NCBI GenBank assembly: GCA_035516895.1
Contig: DATIZY010000094.1
Location: 1-11,298 of the forward strand
Length of the DNA stretch: 11,298 bases
DNA from: Gp7-AA10 sp035516895
GTDB taxonomy: Bacteria > Acidobacteriota > Thermoanaerobaculia > Gp7-AA8
Direction: 5' to 3'
Shown: one piece after another, positions 1-6,151 of the stretch
Numbering within the stretch: the first letter of the stretch is position 1
Layout of the letters: the number at the start of each line of letters is the position of its first letter
Translations under genes and position numbers: made by a program
The notes under the pieces: generated by a model
What the model saw: only the letters and a program-made list of their open reading frames with translations
Told to the model about the DNA's origin: nothing
Databases searched by the model: none

Positions 1-30
1 AAACGCAGCGGCCTCTCCGAACTCGACCTC

Positions 31-60
31 TTGACAAAGTCTAGCCTCAGAACATATCTT
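31..60 (+). promoter_or_regulatory. candidate sigma70-type promoter of the Fur-family/katG unit
   Basis: A perfect -35 hexamer TTGACA (31-36) is followed 18 bases later by TATCTT (55-60), which matches 4 of 6 bases of the -10 consensus. Transcription would start near 66-68, at or just before the GTG codon at 68. The -10 overlaps the TTG codon at 59, so the two predictions conflict unless the regulator starts at GTG 68 on a nearly leaderless mRNA. No PerR or Fur box is recognisable here. This is inference from consensus matching only. Confidence 0.4.
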
Positions 61-475
61 GCCGGCCGTGAAGCCGGACGTGGTCCGCATTCTCGAAGAG
101 CACGGGATCCAGCCCTCGGCGCACCGCGTCGCCGTCGCCGCGTACGTGCTCGCAACCACCGAGCATCCCTCGGCCGACAAAGTCTGGGCCGACGTCCAGA
201 AGAATTTCCCGATGATCTCGCGGGCCACCGTTTACAACACGCTCAATCTCTTCGTGGAGAAGGGCCTGCTCCGCGAGCTCCATCTCGCTCCCGACTCGGT
301 GCTCTTCGATCCGAACACGGATCGCCATCACCACTTCATCGATGAAGGCACCGGCCGGATCTACGACATCCCCTGGAATCAAATCGAAGTGAGCAACACC
401 AAACTGCTGCCCGCCTTCGAGGTTCACGACTATCAAGTGGTGATGCGCGGCCGTCGACGTCGCCCACGGCACTGA
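59..475 (+). CDS. Fur/PerR/Irr-family transcriptional regulator without cysteines
   Basis: Winged-helix metalloregulator of the Fur superfamily, probably controlling the adjacent katG. The DNA-binding domain has the family recognition helix SRATVYNTLNLFVEKGLL (54-71). The dimerisation domain has the HHHF motif (H90-H92), and H36 and D103 sit where PerR has its regulatory-metal ligands. The CxxC pairs that hold structural zinc in most Fur and PerR proteins are absent, and the protein has no cysteine at all. Irr-type members also lack these cysteines. At 138 aa it is full length for the family and ends in a basic RGRRRRPRH tail. The frame is closed by a stop at 32-34, so only TTG 59 or GTG 68 can be the start. 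Neither has a Shine-Dalgarno, and the candidate promoter favours GTG 68. katG starts 22 bases after the stop, so the two are probably co-transcribed. The family is certain; the sensed signal (peroxide, iron or haem) is inferred. Confidence 0.88.
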   Translation: MPAVKPDVVRILEEHGIQPSAHRVAVAAYVLATTEHPSADKVWADVQKNFPMISRATVYNTLNLFVEKGLLRELHLAPDSVLFDPNTDRHHHFIDEGTGRIYDIPWNQIEVSNTKLLPAFEVHDYQVVMRGRRRRPRH

Positions 476-497
476 TCACCCGGAAGGAGACGAATCC

Positions 498-2759
498 ATG
501 CCCGACAAGAAACACACCCGAAGTGTCAGCGAAAGTGAGAACCCTGTCATTCCGTCCCCGACTCCCAAGCGGGGCCGGCCGAGAACCAACAAAGACTGGT
601 GGCCGAATCAACTCGACCTCTCGGTACTCCACACCCAGTCGCACCTTTCCAATCCGATGGAAGGGGACTTCAACTACTCGGAACAGTTCAAGTCCCTCGA
701 CCTCGACGCGCTGAAGCGCGACCTCACCGAAGTGATGACGAAATCGCAGGAGTGGTGGCCCGCAGACTACGGCCATTACGGACCGCTGTTCATCCGCATG
801 TCATGGCATGCGGCCGGAACGTACCGCATCCACGATGGCCGCGGCGGCGCCGGCGACGGTCAGCAGCGATTTGCGCCGCTCAACAGCTGGCCCGACAACG
901 CAAACCTCGACAAAGCGCGCCGGCTGCTCTGGCCGATCAAGAAGAAATACGGTCAGAAGATCTCGTGGTCCGATCTCCTTGTCCTCGCGGGCAACGTGGC
1001 CATGGAATCCATGGGCTTCAAGACCTTCGGCTTCGGCTTTGGCCGCCCCGACGTCTGGGAACCCGAAGACATCTTCTGGGGTCCGGAGGACGCGTGGCTG
1101 GGAGACGAGCGTTACAGCGGCGACCGCGAGCTCGCGAAGCCGTTCGGCGCCGTGCAGATGGGTCTGATCTACGTAAATCCCGAAGGCCCCGGCGGCAATC
1201 CCGACCCGAAGGCCGCCGCGCGCGACATTCGCGAGACCTTCGCCCGCATGGCAATGAACGACGAGGAGACGGTCGCGCTCATCGTCGGCGGCCACACGTT
1301 CGGCAAGACGCACGGTGCTGCGCCTGCACCCAAGCACGTCGGTCCGGAACCCGAGGCCGCCCCGCTCGAGGAGCAGGGGCTGGGATGGAAAAACTCCTAC
1401 GGCAGCGGTAAAGGCGACGATGCAATCACCAGCGGCCTCGAAGGCGCATGGACCAACAATCCGATCAAGTGGGACAACGGATTCCTCGAGAACCTCTTCA
1501 AGTACGAATGGGAGCTGACGAAGAGTCCCGCCGGCGCGAACCAGTGGGTTCCGAAGAACCCGGAGGCCAAAGGTACGGTGCCGGATGCGCACGACAAATC
1601 GAAGCGTCACGCGCCGATGATGCTGACGACAGACCTGGCGCTGAGAGTCGATCCGATCTACGGACCGATCGCCAAGCGTTTTTACGAGCATCCGGAGCAG
1701 CTCGCCGACGCGTTCGCAAAGGCGTGGTTCAAGCTGCTTCATCGCGACATGGGCCCGCGCTCTCGTTATCTCGGCCCCTGGATTCCGAAGCCGCAGTTGT
1801 GGCAGGACCCGGTGCCGGATGTCGATCACGAGCTGATCGGCGACGAAGACATCACCGCGCTCAAGAAAAAGATCCTCGCTTCGGGCCTGTCAGTCCCCGA
1901 GCTCGTCTCGACCGCATGGAACGCCGCGGCGAGCTTCCGCGGCACCGACAAGCGTGGCGGCGCCAATGGAGGCCGCATCCGTCTCGCGCCGCAAAAGAAC
2001 TGGGAATCCAACGAACCGCCTCGCCTGGCGAAGACGCTGAAGGCTCTCGAGCAGATCCAGAAAGACTTCAACAACAAGTCGCAATCCAAGGGCAAAAAGG
2101 TGTCCCTCGCCGACCTGATCGTCCTCGGAGGATGCGCCGCGATCGAGCAGGCGGCGAAGAAAGCCGGCGTCAACATCACCGTGCCGTTCTCGCCGGGTCG
2201 GACGGATGCCTCGCAGGAGCAGACCGATGTCGATTCTTTCACGGTGCTCCAACCGGTCGCCGATGGCTTCCGCAACTACGTTCGGGCGGGAGATCCGCTG
2301 TCGCCGGAAACGCGGCTGCTGGATCGCGCCAACCTGTTGAAGCTCACGGCTCCGCAGATGACGGTCCTCGTCGGCGGCATGCGCGCCCTGAACGCGAACT
2401 TCGGACAATCGAAGCACGGCGTCTTCACCGACCGCCCCGAGGCGCTGACCAACGACTTCTTCGTGAACCTGCTCGACATGCGCACGGCGTGGAGACCCTC
2501 CGCGTCGGATCGGAATGTGTACGAGGGCCGCGATCGCGCGACGGACAAAGTCAAATGGACCGCGACGGCCGTCGACCTCGTCTTCGGCGCGCATTCGCAG
2601 CTTCGAGCGTTGTGCGAGGTGTATGCGAGTGACGACGCGAAGGAGAAGTTCGTGCGAGACTTCGTGGCCGCGTGGAACAAGGTGATGAACCTCGATCGCT
2701 ACGATCTTCTGGCTCAGGCTCGCGGTCGTCGCAAACGCGCAGCCGCGGCGGTAGCTTAG
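498..2759 (+). CDS. katG: catalase-peroxidase KatG
   Basis: Bifunctional haem enzyme that disproportionates H2O2 and oxidises peroxidase substrates. It is full length at 753 aa, with the usual catalytic N-terminal domain and a haem-free C-terminal peroxidase-like domain. The distal site RMSWHAAGTYR gives R100, W103 and H104. Y225 (GLIYVNPEGPGG) and M251 (RMAMND) complete the Met-Tyr-Trp adduct needed for catalase activity. The proximal haem ligand is H266 in GGHTFGKTH. The Arg of HRDMGP matches the mobile arginine of the family. A Shine-Dalgarno GGAGA lies at 486-490 before ATG 498. The N-terminus carries a Ser/Pro-rich extension with KRGRPRTNK, and the C-terminus ends in a basic, Ala-rich tail. 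It sits directly behind the Fur-family gene, a common arrangement for peroxide-responsive control, and a hairpin follows its stop. No predicted signal peptide, so cytoplasmic. Confidence 0.98.
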   Translation: MPDKKHTRSVSESENPVIPSPTPKRGRPRTNKDWWPNQLDLSVLHTQSHLSNPMEGDFNYSEQFKSLDLDALKRDLTEVMTKSQEWWPADYGHYGPLFIRMSWHAAGTYRIHDGRGGAGDGQQRFAPLNSWPDNANLDKARRLLWPIKKKYGQKISWSDLLVLAGNVAMESMGFKTFGFGFGRPDVWEPEDIFWGPEDAWLGDERYSGDRELAKPFGAVQMGLIYVNPEGPGGNPDPKAAARDIRETFARMAMNDEETVALIVGGHTFGKTHGAAPAPKHVGPEPEAAPLEEQGLGWKNSYGSGKGDDAITSGLEGAWTNNPIKWDNGFLENLFKYEWELTKSPAGANQWVPKNPEAKGTVPDAHDKSKRHAPMMLTTDLALRVDPIYGPIAKRFYEHPEQLADAFAKAWFKLLHRDMGPRSRYLGPWIPKPQLWQDPVPDVDHELIGDEDITALKKKILASGLSVPELVSTAWNAAASFRGTDKRGGANGGRIRLAPQKNWESNEPPRLAKTLKALEQIQKDFNNKSQSKGKKVSLADLIVLGGCAAIEQAAKKAGVNITVPFSPGRTDASQEQTDVDSFTVLQPVADGFRNYVRAGDPLSPETRLLDRANLLKLTAPQMTVLVGGMRALNANFGQSKHGVFTDRPEALTNDFFVNLLDMRTAWRPSASDRNVYEGRDRATDKVKWTATAVDLVFGAHSQLRALCEVYASDDAKEKFVRDFVAAWNKVMNLDRYDLLAQARGRRKRAAAAVA

Positions 2760-2767
2760 AGTTGATG

Positions 2768-2794
2768 CGCGGGCGACCTCATCGGTCGCCCGCG
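2768..2794 (+). terminator. hairpin downstream of katG, likely terminator
   Basis: A perfect 11-bp stem (2768-2778 with 2784-2794, sequence CGCGGGCGACC and its complement) encloses a 5-base loop, 8 bases after the katG stop. No T-tract follows, so it is not a canonical intrinsic terminator. It may act through pausing with a factor, or protect the 3' end of the mRNA. Confidence 0.55.
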
Positions 2795-3091
2795 ATTCTG
2801 GCGACACGAAGACCGCGTTCGGATCGCATCATCTGCGGTCAGCGTGGCGGCGGACGAAGCGCGTCCGAGTCAGGGATGACCGAATCCCTGCGCAGATGAA
2901 AATCAAGATGACCGGATCGATACGACCCGCCGTCTCGAGGATCTGTTGTTAGGCGCAATCTGAGCGGGCGTTGCGCGTTTCCTGCTGGAGCGGGGTTGAT
3001 CGCATGAATCCAGGGTCCGCTCAACGTAAACTTCCACGCGGGGCACCGCGCCGATGAACTTCAGATCCGTTCGGACGAGGCCTGAAACGCG
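2795..3091. other. non-coding stretch between katG and the VOC gene
   Basis: No convincing gene is seen on either strand. Contents are: a nested stem structure (2830-2898, listed separately); the heptamer GTTAGGC (2948-2954), overlapped by a 6-bp inverted repeat GCGCAA (2953-2958) and TTGCGC (2971-2976); and a short CGCGG/CCGCG hairpin near 3038-3051. No clear promoter for the VOC gene was recognised. Confidence 0.5.
2830..2898. other. nested stem (three-way-junction-like) structure
   Basis: An outer perfect 8-bp stem CATCTGCG (2830-2837) with CGCAGATG (2891-2898) encloses two inner perfect hairpins. These are CGGACG/CGTCCG (2851-2867, 5-base loop) and CAGGGAT/ATCCCTG (2871-2890, 6-base loop). 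The second inner hairpin abuts the 3' arm of the outer stem, as in a coaxially stacked three-way junction. It matches no RNA family I recognise. It could be a structured RNA, a small mobile-element relic or chance in GC-rich DNA. Confidence 0.3.
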
Positions 3092-3571
3092 ATGAAACGC
3101 ACATGGACGATCATCGGCGTCAACGACGTTCACGCCAGCTTTGAGTGGTACCAGTCGCTCTTCGGCCAGCCCGAGACACGTCCGGCCCATGATGACTTCG
3201 GTCAGATCGTGGATACGGACGGAACCGTGTTGCTCTGCCTCCACCAGTGGGGGGCCCACGAGCATCCTTCTCTGATGAGTCCGGACAAGGCTACACCCGG
3301 CAACGGACTCCTCCTGTTCTTCCGCGTCGACGATTTCGCCATGGCCCTGAAGAGGGCCCGCGCTCTCCCCGGCCGGTTTGAAGAGGAGCCGCACATGAAC
3401 CCGAATACTCAAACGCGCGAGTTCTCGCTCCGAGATCCGGACGGATACTACGTCACGATCAGCGCGCTCCCGGCGCCACGGCGACGGGCGCCGGTGAGAC
3501 GACGGCCTAACGGGAAGGTGCGCGGCCGACGCAGCAACTCACGAAAGGGCAGCCCGAGCCTTCGCCGCTGA
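3092..3571 (+). CDS. VOC-fold (glyoxalase/bleomycin resistance/dioxygenase superfamily) protein
   Basis: Small single-domain protein of the vicinal-oxygen-chelate superfamily. Residues 1-126 show the two beta-alpha-beta halves: VNDVHASFEWYQSLFG (10-25) is the typical first helix, FFRVDD (76-81) begins the second half, and RDPDGYYVTISAL (114-126) is the typical closing strand. Homologues include glyoxalases, drug-binding proteins and many of unknown activity; the substrate cannot be read here. Possible ligand residues include H51 and H56, but a complete metal site is not evident. The normal fold ends near residue 126. The remaining 33 residues contain 12 Arg and no acidic residue, and look like read-through into DNA that was not coding. 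Start ATG 3092 follows a weak GAGG (3077-3080), and a TGA at 3083-3085 closes the frame upstream. The gene stands alone between the katG unit and a minus-strand pair, and is bracketed by complementary heptamers (see findings). Confidence 0.8.
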   Translation: MKRTWTIIGVNDVHASFEWYQSLFGQPETRPAHDDFGQIVDTDGTVLLCLHQWGAHEHPSLMSPDKATPGNGLLLFFRVDDFAMALKRARALPGRFEEEPHMNPNTQTREFSLRDPDGYYVTISALPAPRRRAPVRRRPNGKVRGRRSNSRKGSPSLRR

Positions 3572-3598
3572 TGTCACCGGGAACGAAGGTGAGGAAAA

Positions 3599-3629
3599 GA
3601 GAATCGCCGTCATCTTCGTCAGGATTCTC
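3599..3629. repeat. inverted repeat downstream of the VOC gene
   Basis: GAGAATC (3599-3605) and GATTCTC (3623-3629) form a 7-bp inverted repeat with a 17-base loop, 28 bases after the VOC stop. GAGAATCG recurs at 3669-3676 just before the small ORF. With no T-tract and a long loop, terminator function is weakly supported. Confidence 0.2.
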
Positions 3630-3676
3630 CCGCTTCCGACGAAAAGGATGCCGGGCGAAAGAAGCGAGGAGAATCG

Positions 3677-3811
3677 ATGCGTGAACTTCAGGCCATCGCC
3701 AGACTCAGGTGCTCCGTCTCCGGCGAGATCTTTGGGACGCCGACCGCGAAGTTGATGAAGTCGCTCGAAGGAGTCGACGTCCGCGTCTACGCTCCGTTCC
3801 AGTCGCTCTAA
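3677..3811 (+). CDS. small hypothetical protein, 44 aa
   Basis: A 44-codon ORF beginning MRELQAIARLRCSVSGEIFG and ending in VYAPFQSL. I do not recognise it. Support comes from a good Shine-Dalgarno (GAGGAG, 3666-3671) five bases before ATG 3677, and from a composition that looks like a soluble protein, with alternating hydrophobic and charged residues. It has no signal peptide, membrane segment or known motif. Its TAA overlaps the stop end of the convergent cytochrome c gene by 4 bases. It could be a real small protein or a remnant of a longer gene, since nothing homologous is seen upstream. This is the only gene candidate between the VOC and cytochrome genes. Confidence 0.4.
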   Translation: MRELQAIARLRCSVSGEIFGTPTAKLMKSLEGVDVRVYAPFQSL

Positions 3812-4161
3812 CGATTCTTCTTCGGACGCGGCGCCTCAGCAGACGGATTTCGCAGGAACGCTGCGATGTCCATCAGCTGCTGCGGAGTCATGTAGCTCGT
3901 CGCTGCCGCCATCGCCATCTCGTCGAACAACGCCTCGGGCGAGAGCTGCGTGTGCGCGGCGATCGTCTCCGCGATTTCGTTTTCGCTCCGGCGCGAAAAA
4001 TCCGGCAGCGGGACGGCCGCCGTCCTTTTCTCGCCCCAAACGGAGTGACAGGTGTCGCAGTGGAACTTACGGAAGTTCTCGCGGCCGCTCACTGCATTTC
4101 CCTGCGCCGCGAATCCGAGAGAGGGCACGAGTATGAGAAGAGAGGCACAAAGCCATCGCAT
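3808..4161 (-). CDS. small exported class I-type cytochrome c
   Basis: Periplasmic monohaem electron carrier, 117 aa. A signal peptide (MRWLCASLLILVPSLGFAA, 1-19) is followed by one haem attachment site, CDTCH (C35, C38, H39). M91 in SYMTPQQLMDIAAFL is the likely sixth iron ligand; the segment matches the final Met-loop and helix of small c-type cytochromes. The C-terminal tail PRPKKNR is basic. There are two in-frame ATGs. The one at 4167 overlaps the upstream stop as ATGA but lies only 1 base from the AGGA. The one at 4161 has AGGA at 7-base spacing and gives a cleaner signal peptide, so I chose it. It is the second gene of a pair with the DUF6335-like gene. The electron donor and acceptor are not identifiable from this context. 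Confidence 0.85.
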   Translation of the reverse strand: MRWLCASLLILVPSLGFAAQGNAVSGRENFRKFHCDTCHSVWGEKRTAAVPLPDFSRRSENEIAETIAAHTQLSPEALFDEMAMAAATSYMTPQQLMDIAAFLRNPSAEAPRPKKNR

Positions 4162-4163
4162 GG

Positions 4164-4478
4164 TCATTTCCTTGCGTGGGGGATGTAGCCTTCGTGCGTC
4201 ATGTGCAGAAGCTCCTCGCTTTCCTGCTCCTGCGGATGTGCGCGCTCCGCGTAATCTTCCGCGGAAGCGGGATCGAGCTCCCAGCGATGCTCGTCGCGCT
4301 CGGTCTCCTTCGAGCCGAGGCGCAGAGCTTCGTCGTCCTGATAGGTGACGCCCATCGCCTGCCCGACCTCATCCACCACATCGCCTTCCAGCGCCGACTC
4401 CTCGGTCGGATTCTCGACCGACTCGGCGGCATCCATCGGTTGTTCGGCTTCGTCGAGAGAAATCACATCGCGTTCCAT
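4164..4478 (-). CDS. DUF6335-like acidic hypothetical protein
   Basis: A small, very acidic, probably soluble protein of 104 aa. The block GDVVDEVGQAMGVTYQDDE (32-50) and the block RDEHRWELDPASAEDYAERA (61-80) resemble the conserved domain that I recall as DUF6335; that assignment is from memory, and the function is unknown. The N-terminal 30 residues (MERDVISLDEAEQPMDAAES) are Glu/Asp-rich and probably disordered. A longer form from GTG 4526 is open but adds a basic stretch unlike the rest, so I prefer ATG 4478; no strong Shine-Dalgarno supports either. Its TGA overlaps the upstream ATG of the cytochrome gene (ATGA), so the two are probably coupled. It diverges from the CBS gene across about 116 bases that must hold both promoters. 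Confidence 0.7.
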   Translation of the reverse strand: MERDVISLDEAEQPMDAAESVENPTEESALEGDVVDEVGQAMGVTYQDDEALRLGSKETERDEHRWELDPASAEDYAERAHPQEQESEELLHMTHEGYIPHARK

Positions 4479-4594
4479 GCCCACACGATCGGTCCGTACG
4501 CGCAGCGCGACGAGTGCGAATGTCACGCAGGTCGGGTGACGCGTGATGCGGCGCGGCCGTTGCGCCGGAACGACGCTGTGCGCGCGGAGGGTGT

Positions 4595-5035
4595 ATGCGA
4601 CTCAATGCAAAAGTTCGTGAAGTGATGACCGCAACGCCGGTCTATGCGGTGCCCGGTGCGACCGTCGAGTCGATCGCCCGGCTCATGTCCGAGACCAATT
4701 GCGGCGAGATTCCGATCTGCAAGGACGGACGGCTGGTAGGCGTCGTCACCGATCGCGACGTCGTCTGCCGCACGATCGCGCGCGGCCTCGACCCGTCGTC
4801 GACGAAAGCGAGCGACGTCATGACCCTGCTTCCGGTCACGGTCTTCGACAGCGACGCGCTGCGCGAGGCCATTCGCGTGATGGAAGAGGAGAGCATCCGG
4901 CGCGTTCCGGTCGTCGACTCGAGCGGCGCGCTCGTTGGAATCCTGTCGCAGGTCGACGTCGCGATGCGCGCATCGCAGCGCAAGGCGGGACACATGCTGG
5001 CCAAAGCGCGCCCGCTGCCGCTCGCGAAAATCTGA
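4595..5035 (+). CDS. tandem CBS-domain protein
   Basis: Stand-alone CBS-pair (Bateman) protein of 146 aa with no attached enzyme or transporter domain. CBS1 covers about residues 8-62 (VREVMTATPVYAVPGATVES, then GRLVGVVTDRDVV). CBS2 covers about residues 72-130 (ASDVMTLLPVTVFDSDALRE, then GALVGILSQVDVA). Both halves end in the G-x-(L/V)-V-G-(V/I)-(V/L)-(T/S)-x-x-D-(V/L) signature. CBS pairs commonly bind adenosyl ligands and act as energy or nucleotide sensors; no ligand can be deduced here. ATG 4595 has a CGGAGG Shine-Dalgarno (4585-4590). The gene diverges from the DUF6335-like gene and precedes the ATPase operon by 70 bases in the same direction. Regulation of the ATPase by this protein is possible but only a guess. 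Confidence 0.9.
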   Translation: MRLNAKVREVMTATPVYAVPGATVESIARLMSETNCGEIPICKDGRLVGVVTDRDVVCRTIARGLDPSSTKASDVMTLLPVTVFDSDALREAIRVMEEESIRRVPVVDSSGALVGILSQVDVAMRASQRKAGHMLAKARPLPLAKI

Positions 5036-5105
5036 CACACACACCTGTGATATCGCGCATGCCGCTTCGCGAAACGCACGGTTCACTGTCGATGTGGAGG
5101 CGGCG

Positions 5106-5426
5106 ATGCACCGAGACCTCGAAGCCGTGGTTGCGGCCGACGAGGAGTGCCGTTCGAGGCTGACTCTCGCAGAATCGCGACGCGAACGCGGCATCGCAGC
5201 AGCGCGAGCGACGTGCGACGCCGCGATTGAGCAGCGCCGCGCGGCTGCAATCGCATCGCTCGAGCAGGAGCTCGCGGCGATTCGGGCCGGCGGCGATGCG
5301 CGGGTCGCGGAGGTGCGGCAGAAGCAGACCGCATATCTGGCTGCGCTGGCGAAGCGCGGCGAAGATCAGTTCGACCTCGCCGTCCAGAGATATCTCTCGA
5401 TCGTCGGCGCGACGGTGAAGCCATGA
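5106..5426 (+). CDS. V/A-type ATPase peripheral-stalk coiled-coil subunit (G/H-like)
   Basis: First gene of the ATPase operon, 106 aa. It is almost entirely helical and rich in Ala, Arg and Glu, with a heptad-like pattern from about residue 5 to 75 (for example EESRRERGIAAARATCDAA-type spacing around residues 23-40), as expected for the stalk subunit that pairs with subunit E. Stalk subunits of this kind are about 100-120 aa, so length fits. Sequence signatures in this family are weak, so the assignment rests on composition plus position before C, I, K, F, E, A and B. GGAGG at 5096-5100 lies five bases before ATG 5106. Its TGA overlaps the next ATG in the sequence CCATGA, implying coupled translation. 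The short gap 5036-5105 behind the CBS gene probably contains the operon promoter, but I could not identify one. Confidence 0.7.
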   Translation: MHRDLEAVVAADEECRSRLTLAESRRERGIAAARATCDAAIEQRRAAAIASLEQELAAIRAGGDARVAEVRQKQTAYLAALAKRGEDQFDLAVQRYLSIVGATVKP

Positions 5427-6151
5427 GACCCTCCGGCTCCAGCGCGTTCGGCTATGCACGCGCGCGTGCGTGGAAATCCCGGCTGCTGACCCGCGACGAA
5501 GTTCTGCCGCTGCTCGCCCTCACCGACTCGGAGCGCATCCGCCGCTCGATCGAGCCGCCGTTTGCCAAGCTGATGCGCATCTACCAGCGATGGCCGATGC
5601 CGCTCACGCGCGCGATGCTGCGCCTCCACGAAATCGAAAACGTCAAATTACTGTGGCGTGCGACTGCGCGCGGCAAGCACGCTGATCCTCGACTCTGGAT
5701 TCCGCTCGGATCGCTTGCGACCGTGCGCAATGAACGCGCGTTCACGCTGCGCGACCTCGTCGACGCGGTCGCGAAGACGCCGTACGCAAAAATCGCGAAC
5801 GATGTCCTGCGCGCATCGCGCGACGATATCGCCGCCGCGGAGCTCGCGTTCGATCGATGGGCATCGCGGCAGCTGCTCGACGAAGCGCGCAAGCTTCCCC
5901 GACGCGAATCGCTCGCGCGACAGCTCATCGAAGCCTTCGTGGCCAAGCGCGACGCACGCCAGCCGCTCGATCTCACGCGTCTCTGCCGCCGCGCATTTCG
6001 CGGCGATCCGTTCACGCTCGCGCCGGTCATCGCGCTGATTCTGCTCACCGAAGCGGAAGTGCGCGCGGTGCGCGGACTCATCGAGCGCCAAGGCGACACC
6101 GCGCTCGACGCGGCATTCGCCCGCGCGGCCGCCGGGAGTCAGCTCGCATGA
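5423..6151 (+). CDS. ntpC: V/A-type ATPase subunit C (short form)
   Basis: Central-stalk-cap subunit of the V/A-type ATPase (AC39/subunit d family), which links the rotor to the membrane ring. The N-terminal FGYARARAWKSRLLTRDEVL (9-28) is a typical family start. The block LRLHEIENVKLLWRATARGK (66-85) matches the conserved 'E/DIENVK-LLRA' element, and WIPLG (92-96) follows as in homologues. At 242 aa it is clearly shorter than usual bacterial C subunits of about 320-350 aa, so part of the three-fold helical domain is missing although the frame is intact. The start overlaps the previous stop (ATGA), and its own TGA overlaps the start of subunit I in the same way. Family confident from motifs plus operon position. 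Confidence 0.88.
   Translation: MRPSGSSAFGYARARAWKSRLLTRDEVLPLLALTDSERIRRSIEPPFAKLMRIYQRWPMPLTRAMLRLHEIENVKLLWRATARGKHADPRLWIPLGSLATVRNERAFTLRDLVDAVAKTPYAKIANDVLRASRDDIAAAELAFDRWASRQLLDEARKLPRRESLARQLIEAFVAKRDARQPLDLTRLCRRAFRGDPFTLAPVIALILLTEAEVRAVRGLIERQGDTALDAAFARAAAGSQLA

Noticed and set aside
520..585. AT-hook in the KatG N-terminal extension (KRGRPRTNK)
   Set aside because: The string resembles the RGRP core, but KatG proteins often have short basic, disordered stretches just before the conserved DWWPNQL block; one copy gives no basis for DNA binding.
2830..2898. Hammerhead-type ribozyme
   Set aside because: The three-stem layout suggested it, but the conserved CUGAUGA and GAAA core sequences are missing on both strands.
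4523..4546. Operator-like inverted repeat TCACGC / GCGTGA between the divergent genes
   Set aside because: Only 6 bp per arm with a 12-base gap and no match to a known operator; expected by chance in this composition.
5066..5073. Palindrome TTCGCGAA upstream of the ATPase operon
   Set aside because: A single 8-base palindrome without flanking symmetry or recognisable promoter elements cannot be called an operator.
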